64,000 nt of DNA, taken from the NCBI GenBank assembly GCA_031769625.1, contig JAUIMM010000570.1, forward strand, positions 1,679,501 through 1,743,500. Reading direction: 5' to 3'. Of this stretch, positions 19,267 through 31,014 are shown in pieces. Source of the DNA: Taudactylus pleione (taxonomy: Eukaryota; Chordata; Amphibia; Anura; Myobatrachidae). A program made the translations under genes and the position numbers. The notes beneath the pieces were generated by a model. The model saw nothing but the letters and a program-made list of their open reading frames with translations, was not told the DNA's origin and searched no databases. How positions within the stretch are numbered: position 1 is the first letter of the stretch; the number at the start of each line of letters is the position of its first letter.

Positions 19267-20337
19267 GAGCGGAACATACAGAGCACCAGCCGCTGATGCA
19301 TGCAGGTAGCTGTGCAGGTATACGCAGGCCATATACAGGGTAATGTGGCAGCGTCTCTGGAGCTAAGTGGAACACGTCCGTGTGAAATATTTAGTGTGTG
19401 CTATTTGATATACGGATACTGATTATTTGCACTAATTATATTAGTCTATTATAGGAGCACTTCACCCCAGGACTCACCAGTGTATACATTATATGTTTTG
19501 TTCATTTTAGACAAAGTAGTTTTTATAGGAGTATTAACACTCCAGTACAATGATATTAAAATATGATTCATTCAACTAATAGCTCTTAATAGTGTACATT
19601 TATTTTGCTATAGTAGCTCAACAAATGCTGTTCCAGAGTTGGTTCTAAATTTGAGAACGTTCAATCGTTTTCAACCATGTTCAATGTGGTTTAATCATTT
19701 TTGAGCCTGTTTGACCACGCTTCAGCCGGCCAAAATGTGGGTGAAGACGTTCAAGATTAATGGATGAAGCATGCTTTTTTTTTTTTAATTATTATTTTGA
19801 TCAGTAAAGCTCAAACAGTGAATTTTCAAACATGTGGTGTTCATGGTCCAAATTAAAAAAATATTATTTAAATATTATTTCGATAGCATTTAAGATATTT
19901 AAAAGCATAGGTTTTTCCACCAATGTGAACTACAAACCGTGAACACACATGGCAATCCTGAAGGCGAACAGCGCACATTGGAAGCATTGGCGAATGCAAC
20001 CTGCGAAATGTTGGACCCCAATTGTGACTTTCATATTTGAGCTGCAAATTTTAAACCACTAGTTTGAATGGAGGTCAGTTGGTTATCATACTACAAACAT
20101 GTCTGAGACCATCAGAAGCGTGAAATTCAATGAAATTACAAACCTGCATAAAGTTTTCAAGCATCTCTAGATTCTAGCAAAACGTCAGTATTACCGAAGA
20201 CTGACCCGTCTCACATGCTAATATGCTATGGAAGTAGAGGCAATGCTGATCATAGACAATAATATCTCCATGGTGATGTCTTGTTAAGTGCTACTTCTAC
20301 ACTTTATCTCGATCACAGGTTCAATACATCTCCCCCA
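19267..20337. other. No recognisable gene; old AT-rich sequence
   Basis: It contains short repeated gttcaatcgttttcaac / gttcaatgtggtttaatc phrases near 19655-19750 and, at 20290-20336, what looks like the end of a fold-back MITE (ctttatctcgatcacaggttcaatacatctccccc). No coding signal is seen. Confidence 0.4.
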
Positions 20338-20504
20338 AGGGGGAGATGAATCAGGCCTTGGAGAGAGATAAAGAAATTGATCAAAGCAACCAATCAGCTT
20401 ATAACTGTCAATTATCTAGCACAGCCTATGAATGACAGAAGTTGGTTGGTTGCTATGGGCAACTTCTCCATTTTATCTCTCTCCAAGCCTTGATACATCT
20501 CCTC
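20338..20504. mobile_element. Fold-back MITE family H copy 1
   Basis: Arms ggggagatgaatcaggccttggagagagataaa and its inverse ttatctctctccaagccttgatacatctcc frame a hairpin with accaatcagctt / aagttggttggt inner arms. Other copies: 36634-36780, 38342-38823 (interrupted) and 39117-39290. A related fold-back is at 47415-47602. Confidence 0.7.
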
Positions 20505-20621
20505 ACCACCACCCTCCAGAGAAAGGAAGAGATGACATTTAATCGTCATGGTGGAACATGTGGTAAGTTTAGATTGCAGTTGAACTGACTGATGTGATAG
20601 TCAAAGACCAAGTAAGGACCG

Positions 20622-21350
20622 TATTCAATTAGAAGCGAAAAGCTGAGACTTTTCGCTTGTCAGAAACTTATCTCCGTATTCAATTCCAGCCGGGTTTCGC
20701 GTACGCGGAAAGTTAATGCAATGTAATAGGCGAAAAAGATTTGCCTCTGAATACCAGGAGAAAAGAAGTGCTAAATATTTGTTTTGGGGTGTAAAGGTGG
20801 GGAAACCCCTCAGAACCCTTGGGACAGCCCCCCAAAGGACAACTGCATCAAAAAAATCCTGAAAATAAACACTTAAGAACACCCCAAAAAAGTACTTTGA
20901 ATTTGGGCACGAAAAAGCACAAAGTAGGGGTACACGTTCACAAACTAGCAAAATAAAGTTCTGGGGGTGCACTAGGAAGGGGTCAAGTGTTTTTGGGATT
21001 GCAGGTGCTTTTATCAGGGTGGAAATTCGCAATTATTAAAACTGCACTTTAGAGACATTAAAAGATGCTAGCACCCATTTTCAGGTACCCCAAATTTACC
21101 AGGACTACTTATTATCTCCAAATAATACAGCTTTATGCCATTCTTCACCACTTGTGCAAATACGCTAATTAGTAGTAACTGTGTGAACTTAAGTACCCCA
21201 AACAGTTGTATAACGGCTAAACAGGGAATATTACATTGATCCCCTATGTTTCTGCATCTTTTTTGGGGGTTCAGGCTAATTTCCCCAATTCTGACACCAC
21301 TTTCGCCTGTTCTGACTTCGCGTGTGTCCGTTTTCGCGTCTTTTGGAAAT
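20622..21350. mobile_element. Probable MITE family I (GTATTCAATT terminus)
   Basis: The left end ccgtattcaattagaagcgaaaag is followed by an inverse cttttcgcttgtcag, then atctccgtattcaattccagc. A similar end is at 42830-42940, and a related GGGGTATTCAATATG end bounds the element at 51989-55656. The right end is unclear (near gaaatgaatagctg at 21344-21357). Confidence 0.45.
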
Positions 21351-21352
21351 GA

Positions 21353-21632
21353 ATAGCTGTCCTCGACGAGGTCCTCTGCTGGGCTGCTGGCAGCCTAACG
21401 CTGCCAGCGACGGGGCTCCAGGGTCATGCGCATGCACGATGGTCCATCTGCGCATGTGCATGACAGGGAGACCCGGCAGTGCCTGGAAGGCTTCGTTGAA
21501 GCCGGAAAGGCACCACCGGGTCTCCATTGCCGGCAAAATCTAAGATTACCGCTGTTTACTAAATACAGGAAGATGGTATAACCCCTTTAGCGAGCGCTTG
21601 TAATATTTATATTTCGTTTGTAAATGGGGCCC
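21353..21632. mobile_element. MITE family J, left-truncated copy
   Basis: It matches, in inverse orientation and with loss of one end, the complete copy at 27788-28242. Shared text includes gctgctggcagcctaacgctgccag, catgcgcatgcacgatggtc, aagattaccgctgttt and the terminus aaatggggccc. Confidence 0.7.
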
Positions 21633-22316
21633 TCAATCCCTCGGTATATTGCACAAGGCGATTTGAAAAACAAAACTGTTGGAAAATCTCCATGATTTGC
21701 GTCGAACTTTCAAGTCACCACAAAGACGAACTGTATTACATCTGCCCCATATTTCTCAGGAATAGGGCACTACACCGGTATACTGTATTGGGAACATAAG
21801 CACCAACTGCCGTTACGTTTATATGCAGTAGTTTGTACTCCTAGCTGGGCTCATTTGTGGTGCACAAGGATTGCACAGGACGATTACGGTTATCCAATGT
21901 GAGCATGAACACTTCCCTAACAGCTGCTGTTAATTCCTTGCATATCCCCCTTCAGGGACCATACACAGGGGTATAGAAACACAACTCCTGTTAGCAGCAC
22001 AGACAAAACCTTGTCTATTGTCCTGGCATACTGTATAACATAGTTCTCAAAGCCTCACTACAGCATTGTGTACTGTTTGCTGAGCGCTCTGATACAATCC
22101 ATTAGTTTGCACTGAGGGTAAACATTGAAGCCGACGTCAAACCAAACATACAGCATGCGTGACAGAAAATATGTGTGTACAGGTCTATTAACTAAACTTA
22201 CAGTATTCCTTTGAACAATCAGTGTGAAAGCGCATTCACCAGACTATGAAAATGAGCGCTGAACGAGTGAACGTATAATATCAATGATCACATGGGTATG
22301 GGTATGTAATGCCAGC
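21633..22316. other. No recognisable feature
   Basis: Non-coding sequence of ordinary composition. No tandem structure, terminal repeat or conserved peptide was found. Confidence 0.4.
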
Positions 22317-22553
22317 CAAAGCCGTAACTAGACTTTTTGGTGCCCTGTGCCAGAAAGAGCATTGGCGCCCCCTCATTTTCATGGGGAAGGGCCAGGGAAG
22401 AGATAGGGGAGGCCAGGAGATGCTGGGGATAAAATAAGAGGAAGCTACAAGTGAGAATGATAATAAACAGAAATTTGACAGGCCCAAACAGCGCCCCTGA
22501 CCTGTGGTGCCCTGTGCGATGGCACCGGCCAAACTACCCTAGATACGGCCCTG
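22317..22553. mobile_element. hAT-type MITE family K copy 1 (8-bp duplication ATGCCAGC)
   Basis: The ends caaagccgtaactag and agatacggccctg are inverted and resemble the hAT terminus CAGRGCCGTAACTAG. ATGCCAGC flanks both sides perfectly (22309-22316, 22554-22561). Copies at 29770-30052 and 34765-35042 share the same interior. No coding potential is seen. Confidence 0.88.
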
Positions 22554-23499
22554 ATGCCAGCTGTCGGGATGCCTCCTGTCAAAATACTGTACCGACAGCG
22601 GCATCCCGATGGTTGGTATCCCAACAGGGGTCAGGTAAGTATACTTACACTCCCCACTTCTCCCCCTAACTCTAACCCTCCCTTCTTGTAACCTAACCCT
22701 AACTAGGGGTGTGCACCGGCCACTTTTCGTGTTTTGTGTTTTGGTTTTGGATCTGGATCTTTCTTCGTGTTTTGGATCTGGATTGGTTTTGCCAAAACCA
22801 CCCTTCCGTGTTTTGGGTTCTGGGTTTTGTGTTTTGGATCTGTATTTTTTTGAAAAAAAGCATAAAAACAGCTAAAATCACAGAATTTGTAAGTTTTTCT
22901 GCTCCTATGCTATTATTAACCTCAATAACCTTAATTTCCACTCATTTCCAGTCTATTCTGAACACCTCACACCTCACAATAGTGTTTTTATGTCCAAAAG
23001 GTTGCACCGAGGTAGCTGGATGACTATGCTAAGCGACACGAGTGGGCGGCACAAACACGTGACCCATCTAGGCGTGAAACTGCAGTGGCAGACAGGATGG
23101 CAGTTTGAAAAACTAGGCCCCAAACTGTACATAATGCAAAGAAAAAAAAGAGGTGCAAGATGGAATTGTCCTTGGGCCCTCCCACCCACCCTTATGTTGT
23201 ATAAACAGGACATGCACACTTTAACAAACCAATCATTTCAGCACCAGGGTCTGCCACACAACTGTGGCTGAAATGATTGGTTCGTTTGGGCCCCCACAAA
23301 ACAAGCTGGCAATTAATCTGTCCCTGCACAAACTGGCTCTACGGAGGCAAGATGTCATCCTCATCCTCCTCATCCACCGATTCCTCACCCTCTTCAGTGT
23401 GTACATCCTCATCCTCACAGAGTATTAATTCGTCCCCGCTGGAATCCACAACCACAGGTCCCTCTGTACGTTCTGGAGGCTGGTCTCCCTGGAAGAGTT

Positions 23500-23745
23500 G
23501 ATAATTCATTTTATGAACATCATCTTCTCCACATTTTGTGGAAGCAACCTCCTACGCCTTTCGCTGACAAGGTTCCCGGCTGCACTAAACACTCTTTCGG
23601 AGTACACACTGGAGGGGGGGCAACTCAGGTAAAATAGAGCCAGTTTGTACAGGGGCCTCCAAATTGCTTCATTTTCCTGCCAGTACAGGTACGGACTGTC
23701 TGACATGCCTACTTGGATGCTGTCACTGATGTAATCCTTTAACAG
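23500..23745 (-). pseudogene. hAT transposase remnant, C-terminal dimerisation region
   Basis: The minus-strand frame reads DYISDSIQVGMSDSPYLYWQENEAIWRP, then SCPPSSVYSERVFSAAGNLV, matching residues about 906-985 of the intact transposase with few changes. The frame is lost near 23510 by a one-base loss (ttttatgaac against ttttgatgaac in the intact copy). Upstream it enters the tandem repeats. Confidence 0.9.
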
Positions 23746-24200
23746 ACAGACGCACGCTTGTCGCTGCTGCTTTGAGGATGCAAGTGCGGCTACAGCCCAC
23801 ACAATTCACAAAGACAGAAAAAAAAAGAAGAATATTTTTATTGTTTGTGGAGCGCACTTTGAGGGTTACACCACCCTTTAACAGACAGACGCACGCTTGT
23901 CGCTGCTGCTTTGAGGATGCAAGTGCGGCTACAGCCCACACAATTCACAAAGACAGAAAAAAGAAGAATATTTTTATTGTTTGTGTAGCACACTTTGAGG
24001 GTGTCACCACCCTTTAACAGACAGACGCACGCTTGTCGCTGCTGCTTTAAGGATGCAGGTGCGGCTACAGCCCACACATTTCACAAAGACCGAAAAAAAA
24101 AGAACAATATTTTTATTGTTTGTGTAGCACACTTTGAGGGTGTCACCACCCTTTAACAGACAGACGCACGCTTGTCGCTGCTGCTTTGAGGATGCAGGTG
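23740..24200. repeat. Tandem repeats of about 140 bp inside the hAT coding region
   Basis: Three to four units spaced 136-140 bases (anchors near 23774, 23913, 24049, 24188). They share the text ccctttaacagacagacgcacgcttg and gtgcggctacagcccacac with the 160-bp upstream array, but are clearly diverged. The E-box is replaced (gcaagtgcgg or gcaggtgcgg). Confidence 0.9.
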
Positions 24201-24527
24201 GAATCTAGACGGGATTTGGAACCGGGGACACACTACCTCCATCAATTGTCTAAATCCCACTGCACCAATGGCGGATACCGGACGCACGTCTAACACCAAC
24301 ATAGCAGTCAAGGCCTCAGTTATAAGTTTTGCTTCAGGATGACTGCTGTCGTACTTCATCCTCATCGCTAGGGACTGTTGGAGGGTCAATTGTTTAGTAA
24401 AAGTAGTGATGTTCCTACTTCCTCTCTGGGATGATGAACAACTCCCAGCAGCAGCAACAGCACTAGGAGGAAGTGGTTCTTGATCTTTCCCTATTTTATT
24501 TTTATCGGAGAAAGTTTGGTCCTCCAT
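24201..24527 (-). pseudogene. hAT transposase remnant, central piece fused to the start codon region
   Basis: On the minus strand the frame starts MEDQTFSDKNKIGKDQEPLPPSA and jumps directly to AVAAAGSCSSSQRGSRN and on to QIPSRFH. Residues about 24-382 of the intact protein are deleted, which removes the BED finger. It ends in the 140-bp repeats. Confidence 0.9.
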
Positions 24528-24539
24528 TTATGTTATATT

Positions 24540-25380
24540 GATATATACGTGCGGCTAAAGCGCACACAAACACAGAAAATATTTTTTTATTTTTGCTGGA
24601 GAGTAGTGCACTTTGTGGGTTACACCACCCTTTAAGAAATGAGCCAGCCGGCTCTTTACTTATGGGACACAGGCGCACGCTTGGCGCTGCTCCTTTGTTG
24701 ATGCACGTGCAGCCACAGTGCACACAAGTCACAAACACAGAAAATATTTTTTTTCTTGGTTTGGACTGGAGTGTACTTTGGGGGTTACAGCACCCTTTAA
24801 CGGTCAAGCCAGCCGGCCCTTTACTTATGACACAGGCGCACGCTTGGCACTACTTTGTTGATGCACGTGCGGCTACTGCGCACACAATTCACAAACACAG
24901 AAAATATATATTTTTTTGGTTTGGAGTGTACTTTGGGGGTTACAGCACCCTTTAACGGTCAAGCCAGCCGGCCCTTTACTTATGACACAGGCGCACGCTT
25001 GGCACTACTTTGTTGATGCACGTGCGGCTACTGCGCACACAATTCACAAACACAGAAAATATATATTTTTTTGGTTTGGAGTGTACTTTGGGGGTTACAG
25101 CACCCTTTAACGGTCAAGCCAGCCGGCCCTTTACTTATGACACAGGCGCACGCTTGGCACTACTTTGTTGATGCACGTGCGGCTACTGCGCACACAATTC
25201 ACAAACACAGAAAATATTTTTTTTTTTGGTTTGGACTGGAGTGTACTTTGGGGGTTACAGCACCCTTTAACGGTCAAGCCAGCCGGCCCTTTACTTATGA
25301 CACAGGCGCACGCTTGGCACTACTTTGCTGATGCACGTGCGGCTACTGCGCACACAATTCACAAACACAGAAAAAATATA
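24540..25380 (-). repeat. Five units of the 155-160-bp subterminal array (hAT copy 2)
   Basis: gatgcacgtgc anchors occur near 24700, 24861, 25017, 25171 and, as ctgatgcacgtgc, 25331. All keep CACGTG. The first unit is more diverged (ctgctcctttgttg) than the rest. Confidence 0.9.
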
Positions 25381-26525
25381 ATTTTTTTAGCACTTGGGGG
25401 GAGCACCCCTGATGGACAGAGCACCCCCTGGACAACACTACAGCACCCCTTTAGGACTGGGACACTGCACAGGACTTTGGAGTGGACACAGCCCCTATGG
25501 AGAACTGACTGCACAACACAGTCCAGCCAGCCCCTATGGACTTTGAAGTAGTGGACACAGCCCCTATTAACAACAGCAGCACAGCACAACACAGCCAGCC
25601 CCTATGGACTTTGAAGTAGTGGACAACAGCAGCACAGCGCAGCACAGCACAGCACAACACTACTCTGCACTACACTACACTACACTACACAGCCCAGCCA
25701 GCCCTAACTCCCACCCTCCCTCTTCACTGTCCACAGCCGAGTGAGAAAATGGCGCTGACGCGGGTACCTTATATAGGATCCAAAACCCGCGAGACCCGGA
25801 AGGCGGGATGATGACGTTTTGCCTCGATTTCAGATCCGAGTCAGGCGGGAAAAGTCGAGCCTGACTCGGATCGGGGGGGCTCGGGGGGGTTCGGATTTCA
25901 GAAATCCGAACCCGCTCACCCCTAACTCTAACCCTCCCCACCCTGCACCCTAACCCTCCCCGTTAGTGCCTAAACCTCATTCTACCCTTTGGTGCCTAAA
26001 CCTAACCCTCCCCCCTTAGTGCCTAACCCCCCCCCCCAGTGGTGCCTAATCCTAACCCTCCCCCTAGGGTTGCCTAACCTTACCCTCCCCCCCAAAACCT
26101 AACCCTAACCCCGAAACACTACCTACAATTAACCCTCCCACAGCTAACAGCTAAGGGAACCCTGGACGTAATCATTCGGGCTGGCGTCCTTCTAGATTCC
26201 GGCGTTGGGATTATGATAGGCGTCGGTATTGCGGGATTTAGACCGGCAACATTGTGCCCGCCGATCTGCTAACTACATCCCATTGCGTGCACAAGTGGTA
26301 ATCAGTGTGTTAGGCGAATGACAGGATTTAACATATCTTACTGTCCTTAATGTATTTGTACAAACAGGAAAAAAAATCTGGTAATATCGTGTTCCCAATA
26401 ATGATCCAATGTTTGCAGGTTTTGTGTAGACATTAGATAAATACAATATATAAATATAAGTAACTACACGAGACATAAGTGGCGTGAAATTGGTCGGCTT
26501 TATTATCTCAATAAAATAGTACAGT

Positions 26526-27563
26526 CAGTGGCGGAACTCCCGGAGACAATGGAGTCATTTGCCGCCGGGCTCCAGCCCTTAAGGGGCACCTGGCTCCATT
26601 GTCCCTCGGGCCGTGTCGGGCACTGCTATGGAGATGGAGCGCCGCTGATTGGCACTCCACCTCCAGCGGCGTCAATACGGGGGGTGCGGTTGCACCCCCT
26701 ATTTGCCAGGCGCCCGCTGAGTGTGTTATCAGCGGGTGCCCTGCTCCTTCTTTTTCCCCGGTGGTAGCCAGAGGAACGGAGCCCACTCCTGAGCTCTGCT
26801 TCCGGGTCCCGCAATGCACTATGGGAGTGACGTCATGACGTCACTCCCATAGTTCAGAGGAGCGGGCGCCGGGGACGGAAGGCAGCAGCACTGGAGCGGG
26901 GTTTCAGGTAAGTATTGTTTTTATTTATTTTTTTGTATGTGTGGGGGAGGGGGGGGGCTCACTACAGGGGGCATTATTGGGGGCTCACTACAGGGGGCAT
27001 TACTGGGGGCTCACTACAGGGGGCATTACGGGGGCTTACTACAGAGGACATTACGGGGGCTTACTACAGGGGGCATTACAGGGGGCATTACAGGGGCTTA
27101 CTGCCGGGGGCATTACAGGGGCTTACTACAGGGGGCATTACTGGGGGCTTACTGCCGGGGGCATTACAGGGGCTTACTAAAGGGGGCATTACTGGGGGCT
27201 TACTACTGGGAGCACTACAGGGGGCTTACTACTGGGGGCACTACAGGGGCTTACTACTGGGGGCACTACAGGGGCCCTTACTACTGGGGCACTGCAAAGG
27301 GGGACCACTACTGGAGGTACTGCATAGGGGGACCATTACTGGGGGTTCAGCATAGGGGGACCATTACTGGGGGGCACTACATAGGCAGCACTGCATAGGG
27401 GGACCTCTACAGAGGGCACTGCACAGGGGGACCACTAGGGGGGGAACTGCATAGGGGGGCGGCAGCTGGGGCTGGTATAGGTGCTGGGGGGGTACATTTT
27501 AATTGGGGGGGTGCACCAACATTTATCTTGCCTCCGGGCACCTGGGATGAAGTTACGTAACTG
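26526..27563. mobile_element. hAT-type MITE family L copy 1 (8-bp duplication AGTACAGT)
   Basis: The termini CAGTGGCGGAACT and AGTTACGTAACTG are imperfect inverses. AGTACAGT flanks both sides perfectly (26518-26525, 27564-27571). The left half is GC-rich with a perfect palindrome around TGACGTCA motifs (26818-26851). It ends at a consensus splice donor CAG|GTAAGT (26905-26913) followed by a T-rich stretch. The right half (26960-27430) is a degenerate tandem of gggggcattac / gggggcactac units. Related elements are at 33002-33985 and 37419-38101. The glycine-rich frames in the tandem are artefacts. Confidence 0.92.
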
Positions 27564-27787
27564 AGTACAGTGGCAGAAGATAGAGCGGCCAGCTGATCAG
27601 TGAAGACATTTGACTTAATGAAAGTTCACTTCCAACAACATCTGCAAGGGCCAAATGCCCTGACAACAACTGCAGAGAGGTGACAAGTCTCTGACTGCCA
27701 TGCCAATAACACCACAAAGCCCACCTGGCAGCAAGATGGCCACTGGCCTTACGCTCTTTCCTGCCAACCACTCACAAAGCTGACAAA

Positions 27788-28242
27788 GGCCCCCATTTAA
27801 CAACGAAGCATAACCCCGTTAGTGCTTGCTAAAGGGGTTATGCCATCCTTTCTGGATTTAACAAACAGAGGTAATCTTAGATTACCGCTGTTTGTCAAGA
27901 ATCGCTCTCGCCATCTTTTAGATGGCGAGAGCGATGCGCTCCCCATTGCAGTCAATGGAGACCCGGCAGAGCCTTTCCGGCTTCAGCGAAGCCTTACAGG
28001 CACTTCTGGGTCCCCGTGTCTTGCACATGGGCAAACGGACCATCGCGCATGCGCATTACACTGTGCCCCATCACTGGCAGCGTTAGGCTGCCAGCAGCCC
28101 AACGATAGACCTCACCGAGGACTTCGCGGGACCTCGTTGGTGGGGTAAGTATTGGTAAATACCATTGAATTTTGTGTTAGTAACACCGTGATACTAATCG
28201 AAAAATTCCGCTGGTATTTGCCCTCGTTGTTAAATGGGGGCC
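27788..28242. mobile_element. MITE family J, complete copy
   Basis: The ends GGCCCCCATTTAACAACGA and CCTCGTTGTTAAATGGGGGCC are inverted, and AAA lies on both sides (consistent with, but not proof of, a 3-bp duplication). The centre has fold-backs (gcagcgttaggctgc; catcttttagatgg). A truncated copy is at 21353-21632. Confidence 0.85.
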
Positions 28243-29769
28243 AAAATAACATATGCCAAAAAGGGGAGGGAAAGTCAGGAAACAATGATGTCAAACCAAC
28301 CACCCACTATAAGCCTGACGAAACACCTCCACAAAGCTATAGGCTGATCAATTTGAAACCACACCCCAATCCCAAAATGGAGACCACAATGTAAATGTCA
28401 TTTTACACACGACCTGTCCCAGCCTTGGGGCTTATAAGCAGTCATGTTTACTTCAATGTTCCATTATTTTTCTCTCAGGGCTCTGATTTAATAATTAGTG
28501 AATAATAAATATATATTTGAATTGCTTGCAACTTGGCTGGGTAGTAAAGAGGCTTATACATCAGCAATCGATTGTGGCAATTAGCAAAATCAAAAGTGCA
28601 TAACAGTGTGTGGATTGAGCAGATCAGCGGCATGACCTAATTTATCCTGACTTTTCAATAGGGAATGTGGGCTGATGTATAGAACGTTGAGTAAAAAAGA
28701 ATAACGCAAAGGGAAGGGGTTACTGGGAATTCTATGGGCCCAGATCAGGATAGATTGAATTGCACAGAGGGTGCTAGAGAAAAGGACCTAATTAGCCACT
28801 GTTAATTCAGCAAAATTGAAATGCAAACTTCAGTCCACAAAATGGCTGTCTCCAGTTCTGGTAATTTCTGAAGCACAAAATGGCTGCAGTTCAAAATCAA
28901 GTACAAGCTGCCAGATGAGTGCTACTAGATTTCCACCAGGGCACATAGGTTTGCAGAGCAAGGTTTGCTCATATGCAGCATAGCAGCAGTTTGCACCGGT
29001 CAATAGGAGGAGTTAGGCGTTGCGAGAGCGGTACTTACTAATAACTGGAGTAGGCACACTGAAGTGTCTAATTTTCTGCGGCAGTGCAGAAGGGAGATTT
29101 CTGGTGGACATCATGTTTCCACCTTCAGCAGAACCCATTTTCTTAGGAGAAGCACTTTTATGCTGAGTAATGTATTAAAACACTTTACAAACAAAAAAAT
29201 TTATTTAAATAAATGGAGAGTTCTAAAATGGTATAAGGGTTTTTCCAAAAAGGAGGTGTGCACCTTACGGTCATTTGGTGGACCATGGTATCATCATGTG
29301 CGCTGTTTTGAAATAACTCGCAGCGTGCGTAGCTCCTCTGTAACGCAGAACAGTGTGAACTGACATAAATATTAACTATGCCAAATACATGTATAAGCAA
29401 TTTTATTTATGTCACTATTATTGTTACCCCAGTTGGGAGTTTTCAGCATTACATGGGTTTCCGTTGCACTGCAGACTATTTCCTCCTATGTTTCATCTCT
29501 TGAATGAAATCAATAGTGTGTATGTTCCCACATGGTAATGGGAGGCAGACTGTGTAGACACTTATCTGCAGTCTCTTCATCCCAAGAGGGCCACTGTCTT
29601 TAATTAAGTGTGACACTAGGGAAATAAACTGTCTTGTACAACTTACAACTATCTCAATGATCTATAATAAGATATGTGTGTGTTTTACACAGGGTATAAA
29701 TACTCTTATCCTGTACAGAAAATAGCTACAGAACTAATAGGTTCATTTATCAATTTATCAATCATTTAT
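28243..29769. other. No recognisable gene
   Basis: AT-rich non-coding DNA. An open frame of 99 codons at 29064-29363 has no recognisable domain or splice context and is not called. Confidence 0.4.
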
Positions 29770-30052
29770 CACAGCCGAAACGAAACTTTTTGGTGCCCTG
29801 TGCCAGAAAAAGCATTGGTACCCTCCCCCCCATTATTCAAATAGGGACATAACACACCCAAAAAAGGACCATGGCCTCATGGGGAAGGGCCAGGGAAGAG
29901 ATAGGGGAGGCCAGGAGATACTGGGGATGAAATAAGAGGAAGCTACAAGTGAGAATGATAACAAACAGAAAATTGACAGGCCCAAACTGCGCCCATGGCC
30001 CTGCGGTGCCCTGTGTCATGGCACAGGCTGCACTACCCTAGTTACAGCCCTG
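29770..30052. mobile_element. hAT-type MITE family K copy 2 (diverged)
   Basis: It shares cttttTGGTGCCCTGTG, agcattggtaccc, gggaagggccagggaagag and gacaggcccaaa with the copies at 22317 and 34765. No matching flank duplication is visible, so this copy is older. Confidence 0.75.
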
Positions 30053-30709
30053 GGTGGCAGTGGAGCTATTTTCATGGCCATTTCGTGATGGGGCGGCGGC
30101 TCCGATAGCATCTTGTCCCAGCGAAGAGGTTGACAGTAAAATAATAGCTACTACCATTTACAGCCGGCTCTGACACTTCGCATGCACAGCCATATATCCA
30201 TCTATGAGCAGCAGGGACGGACTGGTGCCCTTTTGGCATTTGCCATTTTGTGCCAGATGGCCAGTCCGGCTGTGATGCGCAGTACAATTTGCGATAGAGG
30301 TATAGAGTGAACAGAGGAAATCAGGCCTGGCAGGGAGGAATTAGAAGACCCCTCTCCAGAGAGACGGTTTAAGAAAGGAGGGGGCCCACGTGAAGTCTCC
30401 GATTGGGCCCCTTCCTCTTTGGTGGTGCAGTAGTAGACTCTGGCATTGTGCCAGGGCCTACTGTGCATGCGCAGGTCTCCGAGAACATGGCACCCGCGCT
30501 GCTTTCCCAGGACCTCTATACTGCGCATGCACAAATCACTGGGAAAATGGCCAAGGTGGCCATTTTCCCGGTGATTTCTGCAGCTTTGCAGCTAGCGCTT
30601 TGCCGATGGAGCAGTAAGTATAATTATATGCGTGCCAAGTGTGCAGTGTGTGGGCCCCCCTGAACCCAGGGGCCCATGTGCTCCGCAACCCTTGCACCCA
30701 TTATAGATA
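30053..30709. other. Probable old MITE remnants (cagggacggactgg motif)
   Basis: A cagggacggactggtgccc motif at 30208-30227 has the look of a hAT terminus, and its inner inverse ccagatggccagtccggctg is at 30251-30271. Fold-back arms gggaaaatggccaaggtggccattttccc are at 30540-30570. No gene is seen. Confidence 0.35.
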
Positions 30710-31014
30710 CATACCTCTCAACATGACCTTCTCCAGGAGGGACACAATGCTCTGGTCCTGGACTTCCCTGGTAAGAGGTGGGGCTGAAGAGCAGTACAAA
30801 AATCAAATAGGGGAGCCACACCAACTGTCATTTCACACGCTGCCAAACATCACTGGCTGGGACTCACTGGCAGTTGGTGTGACTCCCCTATTTGAATTTT
30901 GGACTCTGCTGCAGCCCCGCCTCTGGAGCCGCCACCAATCATAAATGACCAGGGAAGTCCAGGACCAGAGCATTGTGTCCCTCCTGGAGAGGGTCATGTT
31001 GGGACTGAGGTATG
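30710..31014. mobile_element. Fold-back MITE family R (near-perfect long arms)
   Basis: The left arm (cataCCTCTCAACATGACC, then TCTCCAGGAGGGACACAATG, CTCTGGTCCTGGACTTCCC) recurs inverted at 30945-31014, so the unit can fold into a long hairpin. Inner arms include caccaactgtcatttcacac against gtgtgactcccc-type text. A partial relative is at 56165-56330. The flanks share an agata motif, but the duplication is uncertain. Confidence 0.75.

Larger units (their letters stand above)
22704..25924 (-). mobile_element. hAT transposon copy 2, internally deleted and rearranged
   Basis: It has the same terminal inverted repeats as the element at 7674-15024. The flanks accctaac (22696-22703) and actctaac (25925-25932) match in 7 of 8. 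The left 1.04 kb (22704-23740) is nearly identical to 7674-8710, and the right 0.54 kb to 14516-15024. Most of the transposase is gone. In its place lie repeats of about 140 bp (23740-24200), a 0.26-kb piece of the central transposase (24200-24460), the first codons (24465-24527), and about five units of the 155-160-bp array (24540-25380). Non-autonomous, but with intact ends. Confidence 0.95.
22554..26285. mobile_element. MITE family E copy 3, split by hAT copy 2
   Basis: Left part 22554-22703: ctgtcgggatgcc, gcggcatcccgatggt, then CAG|GTAAGT at 22632-22640 and a CCCTAA-like tandem. After the hAT insertion the tandem resumes at 25925 (accctcccc / gtgcctaaacct units) and ends near ctaactacatcccattg. 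The insert therefore landed in the telomere-like minisatellite. Confidence 0.75.

Noticed and set aside
26915..27398. Gly/Tyr/His-rich frames of about 150 residues
   Set aside because: Translated GGGGGCAC-type tandem repeat in a MITE; all frames show similar low-complexity peptides.
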